The notes under the pieces were generated by a model, which was not told the origin of the DNA, ran no database searches, and saw nothing but the letters and a program-made list of their open reading frames with translations. Below, in pieces: positions 54,294 to 64,000 of a DNA stretch of 64,000 nt (the first letter of the stretch is position 1; each line of letters opens with the position of its first letter). A program made the position numbers and the translations under genes. The stretch comes from Fangia hongkongensis FSC776 = DSM 21703. GTDB lineage: Bacteria; Pseudomonadota; Gammaproteobacteria; Francisellales; Francisellaceae. The DNA lies in assembly GCF_000379445.1 (NCBI RefSeq), contig NZ_KB902275.1, forward strand, positions 1 through 64,000. Reading direction: 5' to 3'.

Positions 54294-55766
54294 TTAATGA
54301 AATAACTTTTCATATTTCTTGCCTGTCAGCTTCTCACAAACCACTTGTGTTTCAGGGCAGACATGCTCTTTTTTACCGCCATTTTCCAAACGGGAAATCT
54401 CCGCCTTAATAATCTCAAAGTTCTTGGGGTTCACTTTAAAACGAAGTGAAAAATAAAACCCAATGATAATTAATATGATCGGGAAAAGAATAAAAATAAG
54501 CTTTAAATCCATCAAGGTTGCAGTAGACTGTGTACTCAAGGATGCATCATAGCCAATGACGGTCAATAAAAGCCCGATTCCCGGCAAGACAATAATACCC
54601 TGAGAGAGCTTTCTTGCCGATGACATGGCGCCAGCATAAACGCCTGTTCTTCGTTTTTTTGTCATCAAACAATCGACCTCAGTCACAAAGCTTATCATTG
54701 CCATTGGAATCATATAACAAGGCGATAAACCAACACCGATAAGTGCAAAGTGAATGGCAACATTTAATGCTGATGCGTTATGTGGCGTTAAGGTAAATAA
54801 TAGCAGCATCGATAATGCCCAAATTGTCGCGCCAACACGATATGCTGTAGCCTTTGAATATTTGTTGGCAAGATAGGTATAAAATGGTAGCACACACACC
54901 TGTGCAATCCACATGGCACTCATGTAGCTTAAAAGATCCGGGCGTGCTAAATAGTTATTAATATAATAAGCACCAAGCCCCATCAGAATATCAAGTGCAG
55001 CAAAGGCAAAGAGAAAAAGTCCAAGCTGTGCTCTAAATGACTTATTCATAAATGCCGTTCCAATATCTTTAAACATCCCACCTAACACCTTGCCAACGGA
55101 TGTTTTTTGCACTACTTTTTCCTGATGGACGGGGATTTCAAAGGTTCCAAAAAAGACCACCACCCAAATAACGGCATATAGTATAGAGAAAGAAATGGCC
55201 ATGATTAAATAGGCCTCATTACTATAGGAAAAAGCGACGAGTAATATTGGCGCAACAGCCGTTGCCAAAATAGATGAAAACTGCGAAAAGCCCATGCGAA
55301 ATGCTGATAGCCTTACTCTTGATTTGTACTCATGACTCATATCGGCAACAAGTGCAGAATAAGGGATGATCACCATTGAATAAGCTAGATCAAAAATAAT
55401 GTACATACCAAAGTAATAGACAAAGGCATGCCACTGCTCAACACCATTCACCCCCACTTTCATTGGCACAAGCCAAAGAGGAATAAACGTCACAAGAATC
55501 GGAATAATGCCCACTAAAAAGTAGATGCGCCGTCTGCCAAATCGTGAACGTGTTCGATCGGATATCATGCCAAATATCGGGTCTGTCAGCGACATCCAAA
55601 ATCGTCCAACACCAAACAAAATTCCTGCTAAAAAAGGTGATAGCCCGACATTATTTGTCAAGAATATTAAAAAGAACGTTCCAATAATGGTAAAAGCACC
55701 ACCGCCATAAATATCCCCCATTCCATATGAAACATAATTTCTTAATTTTAACTTTCTTGCCCCCAC
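54294..55766 (-). CDS. GPH-family sugar:cation symporter (YihO/YihP-like)
   Basis: This 490-aa, 12-helix carrier belongs to the glycoside-pentoside-hexuronide family. The N-terminal Y-G-M-G-D-I-Y-G-G, T-D-P-I-F-G-M-I-S-D-R-T-R-S-R-F-G-R-R-R and a MelB-like second half are visible. YihO and YihP, the sulfoquinovose and its glycoside importers of E. coli, belong here. As the first gene of the operon with the YihQ-like sulfoquinovosidase, it likely imports sulfoquinovosyl glycerol or sulfoquinovose; substrate inferred from context. A palindrome at 55791-55814 precedes it. Confidence 0.88.
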   Translation of the reverse strand: MGARKLKLRNYVSYGMGDIYGGGAFTIIGTFFLIFLTNNVGLSPFLAGILFGVGRFWMSLTDPIFGMISDRTRSRFGRRRIYFLVGIIPILVTFIPLWLVPMKVGVNGVEQWHAFVYYFGMYIIFDLAYSMVIIPYSALVADMSHEYKSRVRLSAFRMGFSQFSSILATAVAPILLVAFSYSNEAYLIMAISFSILYAVIWVVVFFGTFEIPVHQEKVVQKTSVGKVLGGMFKDIGTAFMNKSFRAQLGLFLFAFAALDILMGLGAYYINNYLARPDLLSYMSAMWIAQVCVLPFYTYLANKYSKATAYRVGATIWALSMLLLFTLTPHNASALNVAIHFALIGVGLSPCYMIPMAMISFVTEVDCLMTKKRRTGVYAGAMSSARKLSQGIIVLPGIGLLLTVIGYDASLSTQSTATLMDLKLIFILFPIILIIIGFYFSLRFKVNPKNFEIIKAEISRLENGGKKEHVCPETQVVCEKLTGKKYEKLFH

Positions 55767-55790
55767 TAAACACTCCTATAAAAAATTTCG

Positions 55791-55814
55791 TAAAATTATT
55801 ATGGTGTAATTTTA
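55791..55814. promoter_or_regulatory. Inverted repeat upstream of the GPH carrier gene
   Basis: TAAAATTA (55791-55798) and TAATTTTA (55807-55814) are perfect complements 8 bases apart, 25 bases before the carrier ATG, overlapping where a promoter would lie. It is unlike the repeat at 51133-51169. Confidence 0.35.
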
Positions 55815-55900
55815 TTAGAGTGTATATATAGAAGATGGCAAATAAGGGCTCAATTGGAGTATTAAACTACGCTAAAAATGAGAAATATGTAAATTAATGA

Positions 55901-56644
55901 CTATGAAAGCGTTGCAGAGAGGTGAAATCCTGGAGGATTAGAGATGATTTGATACTTTCCAGCAATGACTTTATCTGCTGTGAGAGATGTCACTGTTCCG
56001 ACATTTGGCAAATCTTTTCCGATGGTTGCAATGACAAAATCTCCATTTTTATTCTGTAGCACTAAACCGTAATTATTAATAGAGTAAATACGATAATCAG
56101 TGGAAGTTTGTTTACCAAGGCTGATCATATCTGATAAGGAGCTTGTGCTTTGTGCTTGATTGGTTGATGCTTTTTTCGCTGACTCTGCTGGCTCTGCGCT
56201 TAAATCTGCATTTAATTTTTTATTGAGCGCATCGACACTTGCCAGTTTTTTCTGTAATTGATCGAGCGTCATCTTAAGCGTTTGAAGCTCCGTTACTGTC
56301 TCTGTGTGATTATTAAGGATCATTTTTTGTAACGTCGCTACTTTTTTATCCGTTGCTTCACGCACAACTTTGGCTTCAGCCTGCACCACATCAGACAATG
56401 CATTTTTAATCGCGCCTGCCTGACCTTCTATATTCATTTGTAATGCACCTTGGTTATTGCGAAGCCCTTGCTGATTAGCAATAATAAAAAGCTCAAAAAT
56501 CAAAATACATGCAAGTAAAACAGCGCCCACAATAACGAGCTTTTTCTGTGTACTCATCGGCGTTTTTTGCACATTGGCAGGGGCACTATTATCCGCCTCT
56601 ACAGCATCATCTTTTTTCTTCGATGTTCCAAACAGCTTTTTCAT
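55901..56644 (-). CDS. Bitopic coiled-coil membrane protein, IcmG/TraP-like
   Basis: This 247-aa protein has a charged cytosolic tail (1-35), one membrane helix (about 36-56), a coiled-coil periplasmic part (about 70-145), a Ser/Ala/Gln-rich linker and a C-terminal beta domain (about 175-247: Y-R-I-Y-S-I, F-V-I-A-T-I-G-K-D-L-P, G-T-V-T-S-L). This layout resembles IcmG/DotF and TraP of type IVB secretion or conjugation systems, whose C-terminal domain shows a similar G-D-x-L-P-x-x-G-x-V pattern. No other secretion genes surround it. Function unproven; resemblance is by architecture. Confidence 0.6.
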   Translation of the reverse strand: MKKLFGTSKKKDDAVEADNSAPANVQKTPMSTQKKLVIVGAVLLACILIFELFIIANQQGLRNNQGALQMNIEGQAGAIKNALSDVVQAEAKVVREATDKKVATLQKMILNNHTETVTELQTLKMTLDQLQKKLASVDALNKKLNADLSAEPAESAKKASTNQAQSTSSLSDMISLGKQTSTDYRIYSINNYGLVLQNKNGDFVIATIGKDLPNVGTVTSLTADKVIAGKYQIISNPPGFHLSATLS

Positions 56645-56814
56645 CTTTGATCGTATATTTTCTCTATAAATTTACACTCAGTATAGTGATAAATCAGAGC
56701 GTAGCCTAGTTTGCGATGGTAAAAACTTCTCTGTAAAAGAATTCTCCTTTGCTCTATGGTGTTTTGTTAACGAAGCGCATACAATATGAGCATTATTTTT
56801 CTGTGGAGAATAAA

Positions 56815-59666
<2,852 letters not shown>

Positions 59667-59793
59667 AATATAGGATACTATGCCCCCTGCGAATGGACAT
59701 AATCAAACTTCATTTTAGCAGAGCCTGCACTACCTTCCCCTCAAATGGTAATGCAGGATGCATTGCGCCCCACGCATGTCTTTTTAGAACCTT

Positions 59794-59915
59794 CCCTAAT
59801 TTAGGGTAAAATCCCCACCGTTATTCTTATTCATCACATACTGATGATTTGCCATAAAGGATGTGAATTATGATAAACTAATTTTTTCAAAAAAAATTTA
59901 GGGTTTTCCCCTAGT
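59794..59915 (+). promoter_or_regulatory. Possible attenuator leader before the methyltransferase gene
   Basis: Two related segments, AATTTAGGGTAAAATCCCC (59798-59816) and AATTTAGGGTTTTCCCC (59895-59911), occur 97 bases apart. CCCTAA (59794-59799) can pair with the adjacent TTAGGG (59801-59806) or with the later copy. The later copy can form TAGGG-TTTTC-CCCTA followed by GTTTTTAT, terminator-like, 26 bases before the methyltransferase ATG. A 9-codon ORF (59844-59873; M-I-C-H-K-G-C-E-L) lies between. Attenuation is a hypothesis. Confidence 0.35.
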
Positions 59916-59941
59916 TTTTATATTATTTATCAGGAAATATA

Positions 59942-60760
59942 ATGTCTGAACGAAAAAATCTTGGTAACGCTATGACAAAAAATTCTCTATTTTACAATAA
60001 TCGCACTATGACAAGTTTAAGAAAGTACGTTGGAAAACAGTTAGTATCCTTTTTAAGAAAGGATAACTTTGCGCATGCAGGTGAAAGTGAGGCCATAGAT
60101 CTTGTTATGTCCGCTTATAATAATCATCGATTTGAGCATTTGCTTGATGTTGGCTGTGGACTTGGGGGAACGGCTCAATATATTAAAGATAAAGGGTGGA
60201 GTAAGACTATTTCTGGCTTTGATGTTGATTCTGAAGCTATTGACTATGCCACTAGCACATATAAAGATTTAAACTTTACCTGTTGCGATGTGTTTAATGT
60301 TTCTAATAATATATCAACCAGTTTTGATATGTTTTGCTTATTTAATGTGTTTTATGCTTTTTCAGATCAGAAAAAGGCGCTTCATGAACTTAGTCTGATT
60401 GCAAGGAAAGGTGCTCAACTTGCTATTTTTGACTATTCTGACCCCTGTGAAGGCAAACATACGCCACTTAAACGTGATGGCAAAGATGGACGAACACCAT
60501 TTATCCCCGTAAAACTCGATACTATTGAAACAATGTTATCTGACACTGCATGGCGCCCTATTGAAATTGTTGATATCAGCGATCAATATACACATTGGTA
60601 TAGCCAATTATGTACATTATTAATAGAGAATAAATCAAATGTCATCGATAGATTTAATGAAGAGGCATTTGATAACGCCCTTTCTACTTACTCAAAACTT
60701 ACAGATGCAATCCAAAAAAAACTATTAGGCGGAACTATTGTTTATGCAGAAAAACGGTAG
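59942..60760 (+). CDS. SAM-dependent methyltransferase
   Basis: This 272-aa class I methyltransferase has motif I L-L-D-V-G-C-G-L-G-G-T-A-Q-Y (about residues 67-80), an acidic ribose-binding D-V-D about 20 residues later, and post motifs F-D-M-F-C-L-F-N-V-F-Y-A-F. It resembles the small-molecule (sterol/sarcosine/phosphoethanolamine) methyltransferase group; the substrate is unknown. It lies alone behind a possible attenuator, converging with the MHS carrier gene. Confidence 0.82.
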   Translation: MSERKNLGNAMTKNSLFYNNRTMTSLRKYVGKQLVSFLRKDNFAHAGESEAIDLVMSAYNNHRFEHLLDVGCGLGGTAQYIKDKGWSKTISGFDVDSEAIDYATSTYKDLNFTCCDVFNVSNNISTSFDMFCLFNVFYAFSDQKKALHELSLIARKGAQLAIFDYSDPCEGKHTPLKRDGKDGRTPFIPVKLDTIETMLSDTAWRPIEIVDISDQYTHWYSQLCTLLIENKSNVIDRFNEEAFDNALSTYSKLTDAIQKKLLGGTIVYAEKR

Positions 60761-60764
60761 GTTA

Positions 60765-61988
60765 TTATTTATTTTTCAATGTTAACGCAACTGGTAAAGC
60801 AATCAAGCAGGATGCTATTAAAAATAGTATCGGTGAGATATCTGAATGTGTTTTATGAATCAAATAACTGCTTAATGTAGGTGCTAAACCACCAAATACT
60901 GCTGTTGATAAGGTAAATCCAATACTGATACCCCTTCCTCGAAAGTAATGACTAAAGCGACTTGCCATCATTTCCATATTAATTCCTTGAATAAACCCCA
61001 TACAAACTGCAAAGATTAATTGGACGAGCACAACGAGTAAAAAGTTACCATGCTTCAGTAAATGGAACATCGGGTAGCAGAGTATTAAAATTGTTATAAT
61101 GCTGGTGATTGCCATATTTCTTCGACCCAATTTAGGCGAAAAATAGCCAAAAATTAATGTGAATACAATAAGAAAAAATAAACTTAAACTGCTACTTGTA
61201 AATGCAGCTACCGAAGAGAGTTTTAAAAACACATGTAAATATGATGGCATCCACACAAACAATAAATAAAAAGCTATCGATATAAACGCATTTAACATAA
61301 TGACTTGCAGCATTGGAAACCAGTTTTCAACTATCCCATGCAGGGTTGAGATGTTAGTTTTTAAGGGCGTTTTTTCAGGTTCCACTATTTTTCGTCTGAT
61401 ATAAAAAACAAAGATGACACCTATAAATCCTAAGAAAAATGGTACTCTCCAACCCCACTCTAGCATAGTCTTACTTCCTAACACTGCATACAGTATGCCA
61501 ATAGTAATAGACCCTAAAAGAACACCGGTCATAGAGCTTGCTGCAACAAAGCTTGAGTAAAAACCTTTTGATCCACTGGGAGAAGCCTCATACATATAAC
61601 AAGCCGAAATAGGCAGCTCACCACCTGCTGCAAATCCTTGTATCAGTCGCAAAATAATCAAACCTGCTGAGGCAAAAATCCCAGCTTGTGCATAGGTTGG
61701 CAGGAAGGCGATAACAAGTGTAGGAATTGCCATTAAAATTAAGCTCGCTCTTAAAACAAACGATCTTGTATACTTATCTGCTAATATCCCAAAGAATATA
61801 CTGCCAATGGGTCGCACCAAATAACTGACAGAAAAAAGGATAAACGCCTTTATTAGAGCTATGTATTGGTCAGTTGATGGAAAAAATAGCTGACCAATTA
61901 CCGCTGCAAGATATGCATAGATAACAAAGTCATACCATTCAAAAATATTACTTACAAACCCAATTTTAATTAATGCTGTTCTTTTCAT
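60765..61988 (-). CDS. MHS-family metabolite:proton symporter
   Basis: This 407-aa MFS carrier of the metabolite:H+ symporter group (ProP/KgtP/ShiA type) shows N-I-F-E-W-Y-D-F-V-I-Y near residue 15, R-P-I-G-S-I-F-F-G about 60, and G-F-A-A-G-G-E-L-P in TM4. It takes up an organic acid or osmolyte. It starts 4 bases after the PAS-LuxR gene, so the regulator and carrier form an operon; the regulator may sense the substrate. Confidence 0.9.
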   Translation of the reverse strand: MKRTALIKIGFVSNIFEWYDFVIYAYLAAVIGQLFFPSTDQYIALIKAFILFSVSYLVRPIGSIFFGILADKYTRSFVLRASLILMAIPTLVIAFLPTYAQAGIFASAGLIILRLIQGFAAGGELPISACYMYEASPSGSKGFYSSFVAASSMTGVLLGSITIGILYAVLGSKTMLEWGWRVPFFLGFIGVIFVFYIRRKIVEPEKTPLKTNISTLHGIVENWFPMLQVIMLNAFISIAFYLLFVWMPSYLHVFLKLSSVAAFTSSSLSLFFLIVFTLIFGYFSPKLGRRNMAITSIITILILCYPMFHLLKHGNFLLVVLVQLIFAVCMGFIQGINMEMMASRFSHYFRGRGISIGFTLSTAVFGGLAPTLSSYLIHKTHSDISPILFLIASCLIALPVALTLKNK

Positions 61989-61992
61989 TTAG

Positions 61993-62715
61993 CTACGATC
62001 CTCTTAGATAAGCTAATACATCTGATATACTACAATTATGTAACTTTGCGGCAATGTTAGTTACATGAAACTCAACGGTTTTTATCGAAACATAAAGACT
62101 ATCGGCAATTGAACGATAGTGCTGATCTTTTTGCATCCACAGCAAGCAGTACATTTCTTTCTCAGTCAAGGTTTTTGAAAAAAATTTCTCGATTTTAAGG
62201 TGCTTCATAAAATATCTAATCGCATTGGCTTTAGTTGTATAGTGACGCTTATAAAGCTCATACAAACTAAAGTTACTGACTCTATCCGTGAAATCCTCAC
62301 TGATGGTCATGATAGAAGATACTTTCTTACCTGTTATACTATTAACTGGTATTTTTGTCATATTTTGTATATGAAGAAGTCCTGTAACATCAACGAAGAC
62401 AATATCTTTCGTTACAACCGTTTCTGACTTAATAACAACACTATGATCAACCCGATGAATATGACTAGAAAACTCCTTCCCCCAATAGGGTTTCATAAAA
62501 CCATCAAAATCATGCACCGTTAAACCAATAATTTCCTCGATTGCAGATAAATTATAAACTTCTAAATTAGCTTGATTGGAGATAAGGTATTTCCCCGTTG
62601 TTGCATCCTTAATATGGACGGGAGTTTGAAATGAGCTAACCACATCAAATACTTTATCTCCATATATAGTCAGCTTACTATCCATCGAATTAAGCTCTTG
62701 CCTAATAGACCCCAT
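61993..62715 (-). CDS. PAS-LuxR-type transcriptional regulator
   Basis: This 240-aa protein has an N-terminal PAS-like sensor (about residues 15-150: P-V-H-I-K-D-A-T-T-G-K-Y-L-I-S-N) and a C-terminal LuxR helix-turn-helix (about 175-238: L-T-E-K-E-M, Y-R-S-I-A-D-S-L-Y-V-S-I-K-T-V-E-F-H). A strong AGGAGG precedes the ATG. The MHS carrier follows 4 bases later. A 12-bp palindrome ATGCAATTGCAT lies 34 bases upstream (62750-62761), a candidate autoregulatory site. Confidence 0.88.
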   Translation of the reverse strand: MGSIRQELNSMDSKLTIYGDKVFDVVSSFQTPVHIKDATTGKYLISNQANLEVYNLSAIEEIIGLTVHDFDGFMKPYWGKEFSSHIHRVDHSVVIKSETVVTKDIVFVDVTGLLHIQNMTKIPVNSITGKKVSSIMTISEDFTDRVSNFSLYELYKRHYTTKANAIRYFMKHLKIEKFFSKTLTEKEMYCLLWMQKDQHYRSIADSLYVSIKTVEFHVTNIAAKLHNCSISDVLAYLRGS

Positions 62716-63076
62716 TTTATCCTCCTATACATACAATCGCTAGATTGGTATGCAATTGCATTTGACTTAATGAAGATCAACTACGATGTGACATAAGAAA
62801 CTTAATCGTTGTATGTTTAACATGGGGTAACGGACTATATTTAACACTTTCATCTTTGCTCCTTGATAACACTTGATACACTCTACTCCCCATAAGTAGT
62901 ATGTATAATTTATATGCGTACATTTTACTATAAAGCGATTTTATTACTATATAGTGATTAAAATATTGAGTCAATCATGTCATGGTTTAAGGATAATGCT
63001 TGTACTTAAGTTTGATAAATTGGCATCTCTTATCTAAAATGTACAAACAATTCCTTGGATAATAAGCACAATAAAA
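62716..63076. other. Divergent intergenic region with one palindrome
   Basis: The 361 bases between the PAS-LuxR gene and the S24-like regulator hold the perfect dyad ATGCAATTGCAT (62750-62761). A short minus-strand ORF within it lacks a ribosome binding site and any family signal. No other gene was seen. Confidence 0.5.
62750..62761. promoter_or_regulatory. 12-bp palindrome upstream of the PAS-LuxR gene
   Basis: ATGCAATTGCAT is a perfect dyad 34 bases before the regulator ATG; LuxR-type dimers bind such sites. It is the only strong symmetric site in the region. Confidence 0.4.
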
Positions 63077-63706
63077 ATGTCTGCGGTTAAAGATTATAAG
63101 TTTTCAAACACTATCCTGATCAAAAATATTAAAAAACTCATTTTAGAATATGGGATCAATGAGCTGGAACTATCTAAGCATATTCAAATACCTCAGTCCA
63201 CCCTCAATAAACTCCTTACAGGAAACACTAAAGACCCAAAAATAACAGTCATTAGAAAAATAGCTGATTACTTTTCTACTTCTATTGAACAATTATATGA
63301 TGATACGACTGCTCAAGTAAATATGGGCAAAAAAGTGGCACCCATTATATCTTGGCAAGAGTGTGCTTCATTTGATTATGAAAGCATGACGCAAAAGAAA
63401 AATACTGCCTGGCTCCCTATAGAGTATGAAAATAATGGCCATGTATTTGTCTTAAAAAGCAAGCCTGTTATGGAGCCACGATTCCCCAATAACACGCATT
63501 TAGTAATTAACACCAGAGTTCAGCCAAATGATGGTGATATTATTGTTGTTCAATATCCTAATGTAGCTGATGCTACAGTAAAGATATTTTCTATTAACGG
63601 TTATGATACCTATTTATATAACTTAAACCAAAGTGAATATTCAATTTTAAGTGAGCGTGACAAAGTCATTGGCGTGCTTACAGAATCACGCTTCAACTAT
63701 ATCTAA
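63077..63706 (+). CDS. XRE/S24-like regulator without the catalytic serine
   Basis: This 209-aa protein has an N-terminal helix-turn-helix (about 15-72: L-S-K-H-I-Q-I-P-Q-S-T-L-N-K-L-L) and a C-terminal LexA/CI-like S24 domain (about 85-209). In active members the nucleophile lies in G-D-S-M-E-P; here this reads K-P-V131-M-E-P, so the Ser is absent, while the general-base Lys (about K169) may be kept. It should repress or activate without self-cleavage. The gene ends at 63706, overlapping the stop of the GNAT gene. Confidence 0.8.
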   Translation: MSAVKDYKFSNTILIKNIKKLILEYGINELELSKHIQIPQSTLNKLLTGNTKDPKITVIRKIADYFSTSIEQLYDDTTAQVNMGKKVAPIISWQECASFDYESMTQKKNTAWLPIEYENNGHVFVLKSKPVMEPRFPNNTHLVINTRVQPNDGDIIVVQYPNVADATVKIFSINGYDTYLYNLNQSEYSILSERDKVIGVLTESRFNYI

Positions 63707-64000
63707 ATTACGGAAAATTTATAAAAAGAACGGCCATTTGACTCATGACTTTCTTTCACAAACCCAAATTTTTCATACAAATTAATTGCCACAGCATTAT
63801 GATGAAACACATATAGTGATATGTATCCCGCGTGCGCTCTTTTAGCTAATTTATGCCAGTACACTAATACCTGTTTACTGTGTCCTTTACCTCTAAAGTG
63901 CGGATATAAGTAGATATAGTTTAATTTTAAACATAATCCTTTTTGAAAGTTGATCCATGTATACCCTAATAACGTATTATTATCGCCTAAAATACTATAT
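63703..64000 (-). CDS. GNAT-family N-acetyltransferase (C-terminal part)
   Basis: The frame runs from the right window edge to TAG at 63703-63705, about 98 codons. It shows the acetyl-CoA motif R-G-K-G-H-S (R/Q-x-x-G-x-G/A variant), then H-N-A-V-A-I-N-L-Y-E-K-F-G-F, hallmark GNAT motif B. The N-terminus is outside the window. The substrate is unknown. It overlaps the S24-like regulator gene tail to tail by 3 bases. Confidence 0.82.
   Translation of the reverse strand, partial: YSILGDNNTLLGYTWINFQKGLCLKLNYIYLYPHFRGKGHSKQVLVYWHKLAKRAHAGYISLYVFHHNAVAINLYEKFGFVKESHESNGRSFYKFSVI

Noticed and set aside
62777-62974. 65-aa minus-strand ORF in the regulator intergenic region
   Set aside because: No ribosome binding site, no recognisable domain, and atypical composition; likely chance.

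Overview
The window is a low-GC (roughly 38% by eye) gammaproteobacterial chromosome segment. Its gene content is closest to the Francisella / Fastidiosibacteraceae (Cysteiniphilum-like) side of the class. The evidence for this is two Francisella-type (FPT-like) MFS transporters, a hemA-prfA-prmC operon, an rng-yhdP pair, an ArnT/FlmK-like lipid A glycosyltransferase and many nutrient carriers. This placement is an inference from family recognition; no rRNA or tRNA gene was seen.

Layout. 1-4.8 kb: surface and secreted proteins, namely the start of a repeat-rich coiled-coil surface protein, a 937-aa beta-propeller-like lipoprotein and two small secreted proteins. 4.9-6.4 kb: a sugar porter with a tiny overlapping leader ORF. 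6.7-10.2 kb: an eroded accessory patch with a Fic-type winged-helix remnant, an ATP-grasp C-terminus abutting a truncated AEC carrier behind a HAD phosphatase, and a PemK/MazF-RHH toxin-antitoxin pair bracketed by palindromic repeats. 10.2-14.3 kb: a Fur-box-preceded secreted phosphodiesterase/sphingomyelinase-like enzyme with a YhhN lysoplasmalogenase, then LysE and PutP carriers and a 26-aa membrane peptide. 14.4-22.6 kb: yhdP, rng, a Cys/Met-metabolism PLP enzyme, an Mpo1-like protein and tsaC. 22.6-25.7 kb: a ThDP enzyme plus succinate-semialdehyde dehydrogenase pair resembling the 2-oxoglutarate decarboxylase shunt. 25.8-31 kb: an MFS carrier and two envelope-modification enzymes.

31.2-35.5 kb: a tightly packed operon encoding a 2OG-Fe dioxygenase (isoleucine-dioxygenase family), a class V PLP enzyme, an aspartoacylase-like protein that has lost both zinc histidines, and an FPT-like MFS carrier. 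It looks like an undescribed amino-acid-derivative pathway. 35.7-38.9 kb: hemA-prfA-prmC. 39.0-41.9 kb: a cobalamin riboswitch controlling a TonB-dependent receptor and its own TonB-like protein. 42.1-44.3 kb: APC permease and ssb. 44.4-46.7 kb: a glutarate-type CoA-transferase and glutaryl-CoA dehydrogenase pair.

47-55.8 kb: a carbohydrate island with an MFS carrier, a GH32 beta-fructosidase, an aldo-keto reductase, a TauD-type dioxygenase, a GH31 enzyme carrying the complete sulfoquinovosidase QQRWY signature, and a GPH-family carrier. Together these fit the oxygenolytic sulfoquinovose route (sulfo-ASDO): import, glycoside cleavage, C-S bond oxygenolysis to sulfite plus 6-oxo-glucose, and reduction to glucose. 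This is the most exciting system in the window. 55.9-64 kb: an orphan IcmG/TraP-like membrane protein, gpmI, serS, a methyltransferase behind a possible attenuator, an MHS carrier with a PAS-LuxR regulator, an S24-like repressor lacking its catalytic serine, and a partial GNAT acetyltransferase.
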